Both the position numbers and the translations under genes were made by a program. Below are positions 25,262-37,578 of a DNA stretch of 64,000 nt, in pieces (the first letter of the stretch is position 1; every line of letters starts with the position of its first letter). A model generated the notes under the pieces. That model had not been told where the DNA came from. It saw only the letters and a list, made by a program, of their open reading frames with translations, and ran no database searches. Where the stretch lies: positions 14,982,501-15,046,500 of the forward strand of contig CAMQGK010000567.1 of the NCBI GenBank assembly GCA_947000775.1. The letters run 5' to 3'. The DNA is from Pterois miles (taxonomy: Eukaryota > Chordata > Actinopteri > Perciformes > Scorpaenidae).

Positions 25262-26000
25262 TTTGTATGAGGAGGAACAGGAAGAGTCCTACAAAATGAC
25301 CTCCAGCAGGCTACTGGTGTGCATGTTTCTGACCAAACTGTCAGAAACAGACTCCATGAGGGAGGCATGAGGGCCTGATGTCCTTTAGTGGGACCTGTGC
25401 TCACAGCCCAGCACCGTGCAGCTTCATTGGCATTCGCCAGAGATCACCAGAACTGGCAGGTCTGCCATTGGTGCCCTGTTCTCTTCATAGATTAGAGCAG
25501 GTTCACACTGAGCATGTGACAGCCATGAAAGAGTCTAGAGACGCTGTAGTGAACATTATGCTGCCTGTATCATCATCCAGCATGACCAGTTTGGCAGTGG
25601 GTCAGTGATGGTCAGGGGAGGCATATCCTTGGAGGGTAACACAGACATCCATGTCATAGCCAGCGGTACCCTGACTGCTGTTAGGTACCGGGATGAAATC
25701 TTCAGAGTGACTGTCAGACCTTACGCTGGTGCAGTGGGCCCTGGGTTCCTCCTGGTGCAGGACTCTGCCCGGCCTCATGTGTCCTTACTGTGTAGGCAGG
25801 TCATGGATGACGAAGGCATTGATGCCATTGACTGGCCCTCTCGTTCCCCTGACCTAAATTCAACTGAGCCCCTATGGGACGTTGTGTGTCGGTGCATCTG
25901 ACGCCACCAAGTATCACCACAGACTGTCCAGGAGCTCACTGATGCCCTGATCCAGGTCTGGGAGGAGATCCCCCAGGACCTCTAAGACCAATCCGCAGAC
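25262..26000 (+). pseudogene. Tc1/mariner transposase pseudogene
   Basis: The intact enzyme would cut and paste the transposon through a DDE catalytic domain. The longest open part, 25605-25901, holds the motif LLVQD, whose aspartate is codon 25761-25763, and PDLNSTEPLWD, whose glutamate is codon 25866-25868. Exactly 34 residues separate them, the DD34E spacing of Tc1 elements. The first catalytic aspartate is still visible at 25490-25492 (FID before SRF). The next codon, normally Glu in the family, is TAG at 25493-25495. Just after it, two bases are missing relative to the family, so the frame shifts before 25605. The open part ends at TGA 25899-25901, where the family has CGA, a CpG-decay change. 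The N-terminal DNA-binding half is missing or unreadable. It is clearly dead. Confidence 0.85.
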
Positions 26001-26281
26001 TCATCAGGAGAATGCCCAGACACTCTACTGAGTCACATTATGAGTTGCCCTGATGAAATTCATGCCAGCTGGATCAGCCTCTGATTTCAATTTTTTTCTT
26101 TGATTTTCAGTGTGATTTTGAATCCAGCCCTCTGTGGGTTGATGATTTTGGTTTCCACTGACTGTTGTTACATCATTTAGTTCTCAACAAATTATACAAT
26201 GTACGTCAGTAAAGATTTTCAACTTGAATAATTTGTTCGTCAAGATTTGACTTCAGTGTTTCCTTTCATTATTTTTAACTA
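25262..26281 (+). mobile_element. Tc1/mariner transposon relic, 5'-truncated
   Basis: This is a decayed Tc1-type DNA transposon. The coding part (25262-25990) is followed by a 3' region that ends near 26281 in a degraded form of the family's terminal repeat. The left terminal repeat and the start of the transposase gene are absent; sequence left of about 25262 is not from this element. Compared with the family layout, the end of the transposase gene between about 25985 and 26030 is shortened by some tens of bases. A relic of this kind cannot transpose. Confidence 0.85.
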
Positions 26282-29204
26282 CCGGTATATATGTATATAA
26301 AATGACTATAGGAGCCGCCTTGCTCTTTCACTGCCTTCACAAAATGCTAACATCTCTCAGCTTGTGTGCAAACAACACCTTCACATGGCGAGCAGCAATA
26401 GAGGTGCTGCTCTATTACCCATGTAGCCCATTCATGGTTATCATTATTATTCCTCTTTGTGCTCTGCCTCAGACTTAAAATACTTCCAGAGAGCTTCACT
26501 GGTACTCTGATGGTCGAGTGGGCTGATTTGTTTGCTCTGGGAATTGTTCATGTGCTATCAAGATGGAGTAAATTACACAAAGAGCCTGGACTGTGTGAGC
26601 ACATCATCTCCTGTCAGAGTAAAAAAAGAACAATAGATAGCCACACTAAATGTCACTGTATCTAGATTTTTTTCCTTAATCTTTAATGCAACAGCATAAT
26701 TGGTTTCTGTGATATTAAATGCATAGCTAAAGTGAGCAGCATCCAAACTTCAGTAAACAATTTTAAGCCTAATTTGGTATGAGACATGACTGGCCCAGTG
26801 GCAGTGTGCAACTCCAATTATGATAAGGATTAAGCACATGCAATCAAAAGATAGAACAAGATAATGTGCAAAGATACATTTGGCAAGCAAGCAATTAATT
26901 GGAGAAGCATGACACCCTGCCTGCAGAAGATGATGTTTCAACACTTGAATATTATTAATGGCAATAACTACCGATTTCTCCCCATTCCTGTGAATTGGCC
27001 GCAGTCGTCACCGGAAAAAGCTGCCTGGAGGAGCCAGACGGAGCTGTCAGGGATTCGCTGTCTCTAACTGCTGTCTGTGCCTGGTGAACCCAGGAGGCTG
27101 AAAATGACCAAGTTCACAAGTTGATTAATGAGTGTGCTGCCACCAGTTGTCAAAATCTGACACTGATTATGAAGCTTTTTTATGAGGTGAAAAAATAAAA
27201 CACTATATCCTTTTTGATGAATCAATTTAGCGCAGAAAATGAATTAGGATTCATACAGACTGGTCACACATTTCAGGACTCAAAAGCATCAGGAAATTTT
27301 ACAGAATGTGAACAGATCAAAGTCTGATCTCGACAGGCTGATGTGGCTCCGTGAGAAAATATAATGACAGATATTCACTTTGCAGGAGAAATGGTTTCAG
27401 AGTGATAGTAGTGGTGGTAGCATATGTTGAATGTGTTTAGCTGCTGACTGTCCAACTGTTAGGAGAGATGATGAGATTAATTAGGAGTGGGATGGCTACT
27501 GGGGGAGAGATGAAGCTGTCATTATACAGTAGGTGTTGAGTAATGATGGCTGCCTTGTCTTTATCCTCGGTGAGACCGTCTCCGCCACGCTTTTAACTCT
27601 GACCCAATTAATACCCCAGGTAAACAGTTCTCTCACCGCGGTCGCAGGCTCATTCCTCCTGAGATTACCAGTGAAATGAAGCTGTACATTTTATCTGTGC
27701 ATCATGGTTGGAAAGTCAACTTGACAGAACACGGAGGCACTTGATAAACAGTCTATCTAGGGCACACACTGTATAGCAGGTCTCTCAGGGGGCGTAGACA
27801 AAACCCAAGACATTACAGAGAAACCCAAAGCAAATTATCCTGACATGGATGAAACAATAGCAAATTGGACAAATGATATAATTTGTGTCCTATAGGCCCC
27901 AGCAGAGTCTGGTTGTTTCTTGCACTCGGAGGGATTTGGAAACAAGAATAGTGTTTGATGGTAAAGGTCAGGAAACAAAGGTGGCTCCCTGCATGGTTTC
28001 CATAGCAGGAAGACACGGCGTCCCCGTGAAACACCCCCAGCACCAAATGTATTCATTATTTTCTTCCGGTTTTGTAATGTGCCTCATATGAGAGGAACAC
28101 TGCTTTCATTATTCAGGAGTGGTCTTTGCTCAAAATACAAAGAGATTTGAGGGATTGTCGAAGGTGCCAACCAGAAGGCACGGCTGTCTCATTTTCTACA
28201 CGCTATAAATCATTTCTGTATATTGCTAACCCCATCCTCACCAATGCTACTTGATATATTTACTGTCACGCAAAAAATACATAATAAAAAATCAATTTAC
28301 AGTGCACCTCCTGATTCCAAACACATTACGTCTCCACTTGTTCAGCTAATTAGACTTGATTAACCATGAGGGAATGAAGTGATGTAAATGTGACTTTCCA
28401 CTTAAAAATCAATTACGTTTTTTTCTTGAGTCAGAGGGACAAATGTGTTAAATAAGTTCAGGGGGACAAGGGTCTCTCAGGGATTTAAAATTCCTCAACT
28501 GGTGTACAGATGTCTCCTTGGTAAGGAGGCTGTAGGTTGGGGAAATCTTAGTCTAGACTGAGTGTGCACTTTTCAGCAGGAGGGAGCCACAGCGAGTCAT
28601 TAATCACCCACCACTGACACTGAAAACCTTCTGCCCCTCATAAGGGCAAAATAACCTCTAACAATGAGAGGAACTAAGTGGCCAGAGACAATGGGATATT
28701 GCGTGGTAGTTTATGTTTCTCTCATAAGCAGCCCAGCCATCCTCAGACGATGGAGCAGCCATTCGATGCAGCTCCCTGACTGTACACAGCAGCAGGGAGG
28801 GACATTACATGGTCCTCCTCAGTGAAGCGGCCTACAGATTCAAGGTGCAGAGTGGAACGCGTGTCGTCTCTCACAATGAAACTGACCCTCCGTAGCGTCA
28901 TTACATGCACATTTGGGGCTGCAAAACAAAACACGAGCCATGAGAAAACTGCTGAGTTCAATGGCACGAAAAGCATTAAAATATTGAACTTCAGCTAAAG
29001 TCAGGAGGCACAATTCACCACTTCAAACATGCTACCAGTCTTGTTTTTCTAACTTTTGATCTATTGCCACATATTAGGTGGACAGTTGTGGGCTTTACTT
29101 TACTAAATGACTGTTCTCATACACTGTTCATAACTATACCTATGAAAAGTAATGCACCGTAATTTGTATATATCCCACAAAATGAATTTGTTCATAATTC
29201 ATGT
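26282..29204. other. Unique noncoding sequence
   Basis: No repeat family, exon or RNA was recognised over about 2.9 kb. Blocks at 26640-27250 and 27480-27700 are repeat-free with TAAT-type words. Confidence 0.35.
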
Positions 29205-29450
29205 GATTCTGAACCAGGAAGTATAAAGACGGATACGACATAGGGAGAGTCAAGGTGGACTGGTGGGTCTCGAAATACCAGACTTTCACCCAGGAGACCT
29301 TTATTTGTGTCCCGTGTGAAACCAGAAATCAACGTAGATGTAACTTACGTACTTGACTAACACCACTTCTGGAGTTATTTTAAGCAAAATCATGATCTTT
29401 CCGTAGACCTAACCAAGTAGTTTTGTTGCCTAATCTGTAACCATAACTAT
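29205..29450 (+). repeat. Dispersed repeat family A, copy 3
   Basis: One of the fuller copies: accaggaagtataaagacgg, gtcaaggtggactggtgggt, cccaggagacctttatttgt, gtcccgtgtgaaaccagaaa, then aaaatcatgatctttc and cctaaccaagtagttttgtt. It shares this order with copies 2 and 9 on the same strand. Confidence 0.75.
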
Positions 29451-29503
29451 AAAATGATTGAAGAGCACGAATTAGTTACACAATATTATCATATGTGTAT
29501 TAT

Positions 29504-29720
29504 TTAGGGCTGCCCACACTTAGTCGTTTAGTTGACATATTAGTTTGTCATTTTGGTCTTTAGTTGTTTTATATGTTTTTTTCATGCCGAATGACTTATT
29601 TCTAGGAAACTTATGAGCATATCTCTGGTAAACACAGATTTTGTGTGACTCTTTGAGGAGGAACTTTTTCAGACCTGTCAACTAATCGATTAGTCAACAA
29701 AATCATATGTGTTAGTCATA
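29504..29720 (+). mobile_element. hAT-like MITE fragment (agggctgcccac type)
   Basis: Begins tagggctgcccacacttagt and runs to aactaatcgattagtcaaca. Both are typical of a dispersed fish hAT-like element with an AATCGATTAGT core. The right terminal repeat is lost. Confidence 0.55.
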
Positions 29721-29814
29721 AATTTCTAGTATCATTAACATGATATCAGTACTTCATGTAAAGTATCAGAGTTATCATCAATACCGATGTATCACAACAC
29801 AGCTAATGTATTTA

Positions 29815-29974
29815 TTTGTGATTCTAGCTGTCTTTGTGCTATGCTAAGCTAACTTTCTGCTAGCTGCCGCCATATATTTAATGGACAGACTGGCAAATGG
29901 TGTCGATCTCCTGATCAACTCTCTGCCATAAAGCGAACAAGTGTAGTTTCCAAAATGTGGAACTATTCCTTTAA
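29815..29974 (+). mobile_element. Right end of the fold-back MITE family
   Basis: Matches the right end of 6547-8018: ctatgctaagctaacttt, tttaatggacagac, cgatctcctgatcaactct, and the end ggaactattcctttaa. Only about 160 bp remain. Confidence 0.65.
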
Positions 29975-32140
29975 GTACAGCGCTTGGGGAAATGTACTTT
30001 CCACCATTGGCGATGGATGACACTTAATTTTTCTTTTAATCATCCCACTGCCAGAAACATCATATTGTCAAAGACTATGAGACACTATCAAAGCGTTTTA
30101 TTCTTGTCTGACAACAGAGGTGAATGATATTGAATTTCGACACTCGTATTCATTTCCCTCACCATTTAAGTCTGTATTAGTGAGTGTACACAGCTGTCAC
30201 CAGAAAACAAAAGCGCTGAGTTTGTTCTGCTGCCTAAATTGTGTTGTCAGTATCATCACAGTGCACCTCTACTGGGGGGGAAGAGGACAGGTTTGACAGA
30301 GAGAGACACCAGCATGATTTTCATAGAATATGTTGTGGTACAGCGAAACAGAGAAAAGCTTATTTGACTATAAATCCTCAGACACACAGTTTTATGTATC
30401 CACATGTCAATTCATTCTTTGCCAGCTGGAAAACGGTAAATCATCTAAATTTTTGGTCATGTTCAGTGTTTCCCAGGCATAAAAGGAGTGACTTGTAAAT
30501 TCTTGCATTAGGAGATGTTCCTCTGTATTTGACTGCATTAGTCCTGTATTTTAAGCTCACAGGAATCTGGTGCCTGAGGCCGAATGATTACGACAAAAAA
30601 ACCCTGAGAAATGAGACTCTCGGCGATAACACACATTTGCATCCCAGATCTCATGAAGGCCTGAAGCTGATTGATTAATAGAGACAGAGCATGCCAAGCC
30701 ATATCAGGGCCCCTGCGCAGGTTAAGTGGTGCTAAGATTGTTTTATATAGACTATGATTAGAGGATAAGGAAGGACAGTTTGATCCTCCAGACTTGCTGA
30801 CCCTCTAATCACAGGGGGTCTTTCGATCCAACCTGCCCCAACAACTTCAATCAGACACACTCTTGTGAGTTTGAAACTGGCAGCAGTGAAAAGGAAACAC
30901 TAGTGGGGGAAAGAAATTTACATTTACAGATCAGATGGCAATAGGAATACATATACAGAAATGTATTTTAAAATTCTGCATTATATAATTTAATGTACAA
31001 GTTGTTGGTTAATTGATTCATAGTCTGAAAAACTATATGATAAGTGGCTGGTTTTCAAGGGTTTGCAGGGAAAATTGCCATTAAAGTCTCCTTCACACTG
31101 CACAAAACACCCACTAACATCTGGCTTTTGCCTTCAGAAGGTAAGGTTACAATCGGCATTTATTCTCCAGACGAATGACTTTGCAGTATTGATCAGTAGT
31201 GATGGCATGACACCTGGGTGGACATGCAAATTTTTGCCCTTTTTCCGATGTGATGTCATGTGACGTGTGTGCTGAAAAGTGAATATATAATCAACAGAAT
31301 TAATAGAGATTTGGACAATTATTACGATATATTAACATAAAAAATATACATTTAATATGCTCTCCTCAAAACCACCAGACTCCAGTCAGACAACTGTGAT
31401 TTTACCTTGCTGATTGTCGTAAAACACACTTCATTCAAATTTGACAAAAACTACATAAAACCGTCTTTGTTAGTCTTTCCACTATTCAGTCACCAACTGT
31501 TGTTTGAGAATTTGAAAGAGAGTCTGGATAAGTAACAGATATGAAAAAGAAGTAAGCAACGTAACATGTTCGCTGTTTACCAACCCTGCTTCCAGTGCAG
31601 ACGGCGCGTCCTTGACAAAAAACCCAGAAAGACCAGTACAATGGCACGGCGTACTCACACTGGGATAGTCTATCACCAATTTTTAGCAGGTTTTCCTGTG
31701 TTTAAAAAAAACTGCATATACAGTGTACAGTACGTGCTAATTTTAGTGTGAAATGGGTATAATAGTCATCAGGCATGTGTGATATACTGTCAGATGATTG
31801 TTTCAGACAAGAAAAGCTGCAGTGGGTAGAAATGGAGCAAATATGATAAAAAAAAGCAATTTTAATAAAACGGTCACTATATCCTGACAGTAGCCCATGA
31901 GACAGGTGATCTGAAAGAAATCTGTCCCCCAGTGCTCCTAATGGTACCTACAGGATTTCACAGACTTGAAGAAAACCACCAGTCAGAGCTGATCTGGAGT
32001 CTACCGTCCAGCTGCCGTCTGTGAGAGCCAGCTGTCACTCGCAAACGCCGACCAAAGGGTCAAACTCTATTTTTGAGATATAAATTTAAATACATATTTA
32101 ATCATACTTTCTAATACAAATTGATGTAGTCGCATTTGCA
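29975..32140. other. Mostly unique noncoding sequence
   Basis: No gene recognised. The stretch 31800-32070 (for example tgagacaggtgatctgaaag) may belong to a dispersed repeat, but no second copy is present in the window. The rest shows nothing. Confidence 0.3.
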
Positions 32141-32633
32141 CTTAAAGCTGGGGTTGGTAATTTAGACAAACAAGAACAAGTACATTAGATTACAAAATTA
32201 TTCAACCAAAAAACCCAGCCCACAGTTTTCCAATGAAAGTAGCAAGCAGCACTTGCTCCAGAAATTGCTAAATCTAGAGAGAGAGTCACCAAGTTGTCAA
32301 CACTGGCAGTCCGTCCCTTCAGGCCTCCCTCCAAAGCCACTCCCCCACAATTATCATTGTACACAGCTGTCAAGCTAGCAGCTGGTGGAAGACTCGGGTG
32401 ACGTGCGATGAGTACATGGACAGTTCACACAGGCAAGCAGGTAGACCATCCAATCATTTCATTCAGACCAAAGGAAATGGTTGGACGGGCTTATTGCAGT
32501 CCTGCGACAGCCACAAATACAAGATTTTTTTGTTGTTTTTGTCACTTGATTTATTGAGTGCTGTTTACACGTAACGAGTATTTCAACAAATATAATAAAA
32601 CAATTTTTGAAGATTAACAACATTAACTTTAAG
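32141..32633. mobile_element. MITE with TAAAGCTGGGGTTGGTAA ends
   Basis: The left end cttaaagctggggttggtaa and the reverse complement of the right end, cttaaagttaatgttgttaa, agree at 17 of 23 positions across the terminus. The interior contains gtcaagctagcagctggtgg and gtgacgtgcgatgagtaca-type blocks I recognise from a dispersed percomorph element. No coding capacity. Confidence 0.65.
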
Positions 32634-33639
32634 TGTCAGTGAAATACTCCCAGAGATGAATACACATCTGATTTTAAAACCTGAAAATGCTTCATGAAAG
32701 TGAAATACTGTCGCATTCAGCTCAAAAATATTGGGAGAATAGTTTTACCATATTTACAGTTGATCAGGAAATACAAAGGTTTTAAGGGTTTTCTGTAATT
32801 TGCCCAGTGCTAATACTCTCCGGAGTCCAACATAATTATCTACATCATCAAAAGCAATTATGGATGCATAAATTGAATGCATGTCTACATCCCCATTGTC
32901 CCTTGCATATTTGTCCCTTGCACAGATAACACAGCATTAACATTACAATGGAGGGGGAATAATGGAGTTGCCCAGCTGGGGTTAAAGGGACATGACAATA
33001 AATGTGACAAGCCTCAGTCAGATGCTGCACAGAAAAAAAAAAAAGAACAACAACTTTTCATCCCATTCAGATGTGGGCGTGTAGAGTCAAATGAATCACA
33101 GACAACATGGCCTCAGGGATGAACTGCCACGCTAAACCTAAACTTAACACCAACATAAATATACGCAGTATCTAAAAGAGAGCGTCAGCATTTGAATGCA
33201 CATCTAGATAGTCGTAAGCCTTAATAATAATGTTCTTAGTTGTTTATCTGAGATAAATGCACTGAACATTTTTAATGACATCTCACTTTGGAAAAAACGA
33301 ATCTGCCAAATGCCAAAGACGGTTAACTTATAAAAGATTAATAATTATGAGGCCAATATGTTTAAGTGTTATCACATGAATAGGCAACCAAGAAAATTAT
33401 CGTCTACCCTGCGTTTCTGTTTGAACAAACTAATTAATCTGTAACTGCTCACTTTTGATTTATTGCAGCCCATTTCCAGTTAGCATCAGAAAACGCAACG
33501 TGATCTCACAGAAATACGTGAAACGACCACAACCTCTTTACAGCACGTTATGTGGTGGTGATATGTGATATGTAAAATGATGCGCCATCACCGCTAAAAC
33601 TGAAGCAATTTAACGTTTTAACAAAGATAATGGTAGCTG
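32634..33639. other. Unique noncoding sequence
   Basis: Contains a 12-base A tract near 33030; nothing else recognised. Confidence 0.35.
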
Positions 33640-33830
33640 ACGCTTTAGGAAAGAAAAGATCATAGTTTGGGTTAAAAGAGCTGTTTGCTAGGTGACTTTT
33701 TGCGTAATTTAAAATAACTCAGCGTTGATTTTTTGTTTCACACAAACACCAATATCCTGGGTGAAGGTCTCATGTTTGACCCACCCATCCACCTCCACCT
33801 TGAACTGGGGAGTTTGTGTGTCCACCACGA
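33640..33830 (-). repeat. Dispersed repeat family A, copy 4
   Basis: Minus-strand copy. On the plus strand it reads ggaaagaaaagatcatagtt, tgggttaaaa, gttgattttttgtttcacac, tcctgggtgaaggtctcatg and gacccacccatccacctcca, the reverse complement of the family order in copies 2, 3 and 9. Confidence 0.65.
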
Positions 33831-34164
33831 CTAAGGATTGTAATTGACTTTCCATTGTTCATGTATTTCTGTGAGATCAGACTGCTTTTAACGCAACTCT
33901 GATGCTCATACATAATTTTGTACAGTGTGCAATGACATATGTTTGTGTCCAAGAGAAAAAGCCCTCAAGGAGCTGCAGGAATTATGACTTGTCCGTCAGG
34001 AGCTGTGGCGTTGTTGATCTTTCCCAAATCAAATTTTTTTTTTCCTCAACATATCAAACCAAACCTTATCCATTGCAGTGTTAGTGTTTATTTCCGCAAC
34101 TATGATTTGTAAACTGGCAGATGATGTTGTCATGCTGATGTGAATCAGATAATGTTTTTACTTT

Positions 34165-34330
34165 CTTTAAACTCTTTGAGATGTACCATCTCATTTTCAA
34201 GGGGGTCCTCAGGTACAAAACATGGAAGTTAACAAACATTTAAGCAAGGACATACCCAAACCACACCAACATAACATGAAAATAATGAACATAAAAATAA
34301 TCATGTTCACATAATAAAATAACATAACAA
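34165..34330 (-). mobile_element. LINE 3' untranslated end (outer LINE)
   Basis: On the minus strand it reads ggacccccttgaaaatgaga then tggtacatctcaaagag, a sequence common at the 3' ends of L2/Jockey-type fish LINEs. It lies downstream, on the same strand, of the ORF2 fragment at 34516-34905, and the two are separated by a second LINE tail in opposite orientation. Confidence 0.5.
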
Positions 34331-34334
34331 AATA

Positions 34335-34515
34335 CTGCGTCTGTTCATGAACTGAAAACAAAGACAAGTAGATTTAGTGTACAGTACTTCTAATTTTTCT
34401 GTAAATAGTATTTCTTGCGTTCTTATTTCTTTAATCACACTGCTACCCACTCCTCTGTGCTGCTGTGTAAAACTAAATTTCTCCCAAGGGGATCAATAAA
34501 AGCTTATCATCTTAT
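34335..34515 (+). mobile_element. LINE 3' tail inserted in another LINE
   Basis: Plus-strand text ctgctgtgtaaaactaaatt and cccaaggggatcaataaaag, ending in a short ttatc-like tail, matches the 3' terminus of a common fish non-LTR retrotransposon (gggatcaataaa followed by short tandem repeats). Only the tail was copied, as expected from incomplete reverse transcription. Its left edge is approximate. Confidence 0.45.
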
Positions 34516-34905
34516 TTAAGATAAATAAGCAAAGAAGTCATAGAAATAAGTGATTGATCTGAGTAAATTTGGCAAATTATTCCAGACTGACGGTGCTTTT
34601 AACTTGAAAACGTGTTTCCCAATTTCTTTAGGAATTCTAGGAATGATAAAACAGGGTTGTTGAATATCTCTAAGTAAACATGATGATCTGAACGGGACTA
34701 AAAGCTGTTTTAAGTATAAGGGATAACTGAAGTTAATGCATTGAAAACAAAGAGCAATCACTGAAGTGGTAGCAAGTCAAGTGTTTCATACATGAAACAA
34801 GGATGTGTGCAATAAGGACACCTCACAACAAATCTACAGATATTATTGTAAAATACATTTAAAGGATTGAGATGAGTTTCAGTGGTGTTTCAGTCAAAGT
34901 CGATA
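34516..34905 (-). pseudogene. LINE ORF2 C-terminal fragment (reverse transcriptase end)
   Basis: ORF2 of a LINE encodes endonuclease and reverse transcriptase; this is only the region downstream of the reverse transcriptase core. The open part 34516-34761 (minus) contains KLKAPSVWNNLPNLLRSIT, the conserved APSVWNNLP..LR block that closes ORF2 in L2/Jockey/Rex-type fish LINEs. Upstream to about 34905, conceptual translation gives RFVVRCPYCTH and MYETLDLLPL, matching the preceding block of the same proteins, but at least one stop codon breaks it. The frame ends in stop at 34516-34518. The reverse transcriptase active site and the endonuclease are absent, so it is a 5'-truncated dead copy. Confidence 0.7.
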
Positions 34906-37450
34906 TTTGCAATTAATCATGGGAACTAATTGATTCTATTAGTCTGCAATGTGAGAATAATATCTTTGGAAAGACTTGTGAGTATGTTCGTAGATTCTCT
35001 AGGAGTGATTTATACTTTTCTGGTTAAATATCCCCTCTACAGGTCAGTCAAACAGGCACAGTCGCCACTCAACATGAGAAACGCAAACATCCATCTTAAG
35101 TCTGTTTGTTACAATCCACAGACACACAAACTGCAATTATTTTCCACGGCAGGGACAGAAATATGCCAAACATATTCAATATTTTGATAACAGTGAAGAA
35201 GGAACAGTAACTGTTTGCTTTTAAATAGAATTATTTTTAAGCCTCTTGAGAAATTATTTTTCTCGTCTTTTATCAGAGGAGCAAAGTCCTCCACGGACCC
35301 TTAAAAGAAAGAGTCCCAAACTGACTATTTTCCGAATAACTACAAATGATTTAGATTTTCAGTCATGCTCCAGCGACTTCCAGTCAGCTGTCTAATTATT
35401 TGTCTCCAGGCTGAACATTGGTTCCTTACATTTCTCCCTTTTCCGTGAAGATAAAAAGTAAAATTAACAAAAAAAAAGGATCAATTTAGAAGTATTTGTC
35501 ATCCAGACGTTGTCAGACAGTGAAGAAAACTCCTGAAATGATGCATTGTCAAACATTAGTTCATCCTCTGATCCAGCATCCTTATCCTCAATCATCAGGA
35601 AGTGATAAACGTCTCCAAATGTTTGATCCGCATTATCATCGCAGTCTGCTGCCGTGACTCATTTTGGGCCTTTTTTCCTGAGCTGCAGTCAGCACACCAG
35701 GCCCTCGTCTCATCACCTGAGACACTCTGAGAATCCCTGGCAGCTCATATATCAAGGGAGATCCTCACAGCAGTGCTCCTCTTCCTTTTTCAATGCACAG
35801 GGTAAGTATTTTAATTAGTTGGCTAATTGTCTAAGTAATTGGAAGACAACTTAGCTCAAAGAGTAATCAATCTCTACAGGGCTGTGTTCTATCACATCAA
35901 AGGATCTGTAATTAACACTGCAAACCATGGGATGGTCTTTGACTGAGCTCGATAGTACGGGGGCGTATGATCACAGATAACACCGAGGTTGCGGAGACGG
36001 ATCTGGGAGGCCTCCAATGAGCATGGAGAGGTGTTATCATTCAGACACAACCAGAGTCAGACCCAAACACTTTAAGGCAGAGACAGCCAGACCTCTATAC
36101 GCTGGCTGTGATGCAAGAGTTACACTCTGTAAACAAAAGACAGATAAAGCCACTGGTTATTAAATACAGTGTGTGTTTGGCTGACACACATCTGGGCAGC
36201 TTTTATTTTTTAAATTGTGGGAAAACAATGGTTTTTTTTATTGTCAATAATAATAAAAACAAATATTCAATATGAATGCTGGAAAGCTTGAATGTTCAAA
36301 TGTGCATTCTCCCCTTAAATTTCCCCAAAGAATATCTGTTAGCGTGATTTTGACAACAGAATTGGCAATTCATTAAATGTTTTCATATACCGAGTATCAA
36401 TTTCACTTTGCAGCAAAGCTCACGCCAGGCATTAAAAAAATTATACATTTGGGATGAACAAGACTAATCATGTCTCAGATTCATCCATTTGAGGCCCCTT
36501 AATTTCCCTGTTGTAGAAAACAAGACGTATAATGAACAATTATACATAAAGTCAATTTCAGTGTTGTGCAGAAGACTTAATTAAAATTACTAATGAAAAA
36601 AGGGACTGCTTACAGTGTGGAAGTTTACCCATCAGTTTCAAAATGAGTGAACGCTTTGTCTTCATGGGCTGTAATGAAAATGACCTAAATGGCAACACAC
36701 TCCATTTTTTGTTTACAAACAATCATTATGAATAAAATTAGCAACCGTAAACCCATCGTGTTATTCATTCTGGGAAGAATTTGACATAATTGGCCAGATT
36801 GTGGAAGGAAACAGCAGCTAAACATCAATACCATTACATTATTCTGGGACAACGTATCATATTATCAATTAACAAATGTATTCAAAATGCAGAAATGACT
36901 GTCATGCTTGTGGCGGCGGCCTAAAATGGATAATTACGATGAAACATCCAGAGGAGAGCAGTCATTGGAAGACATGATATTCCCTGAAGTGATCCCCTCC
37001 CCCTCCGGCTCAGCGCTCCCCGCCGCAAGGCACAATCCGCACAGTGGCACTGACAGATTGACAAATAAGGTTAATAAGTACTTTCCACCTCTCCTAAAGG
37101 CTAATCAAATATTAATCCTTGAGGTGTGGTCAGCAGAAAAAAAAAAAAAAAAAACACAACAAACAATTGGTAGAGGGGAATTGATCGAATTGATTCTCTC
37201 TCGTAATGCTCCGGGTAGGAGGAGAAGAGGAGGGTGGTGGCGGGTGTTCAGTTGGAACTGTAGGAATTCATTTCAGGCTGAGAACGGACAAATATTTGGT
37301 TATAAGCGCTTAAAGCAATTTCAATTTTTAATCCATCTCCACGTTCTGGTGACTCGGTGGGCACAGTTTATACGCCACATGCTCACAGTATTGTGGATGT
37401 GAATCTGGCTCTTGACCCCCCCACCCACACTCAGCCCTCCCAAGACTCTC
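34906..37450. other. Unique noncoding sequence with candidate regulatory block
   Basis: No repeat family was recognised. 36290-37130 is repeat-free and rich in homeodomain-type cores (attaattaac, gcaattcattaaa). A 164-codon frame at 36908-37402 crosses an 18-base A tract and has no domain; I do not treat it as a gene. Confidence 0.35.

Positions 37451-37451
<1 letters not shown>

Positions 37452-37501
<50 letters not shown>
37452..37501. repeat. (CA)n microsatellite
   Basis: About 25 uninterrupted CA units. Confidence 0.97.
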
Positions 37502-37503
<2 letters not shown>

Positions 37504-37578
37504 AAAAACAATAGTTTTTATGTCATTCTCCATTGCGCACTATAAACCTTTTAACAGAAATGGCATGAAAACTCTCCT

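Noticed and set aside
36908..37402. 164-codon open frame, the longest in the window
   Set aside because: It crosses an A tract read as a lysine run, has no domain, and overlaps a block that looks like noncoding regulatory sequence. Kept only as something to test.
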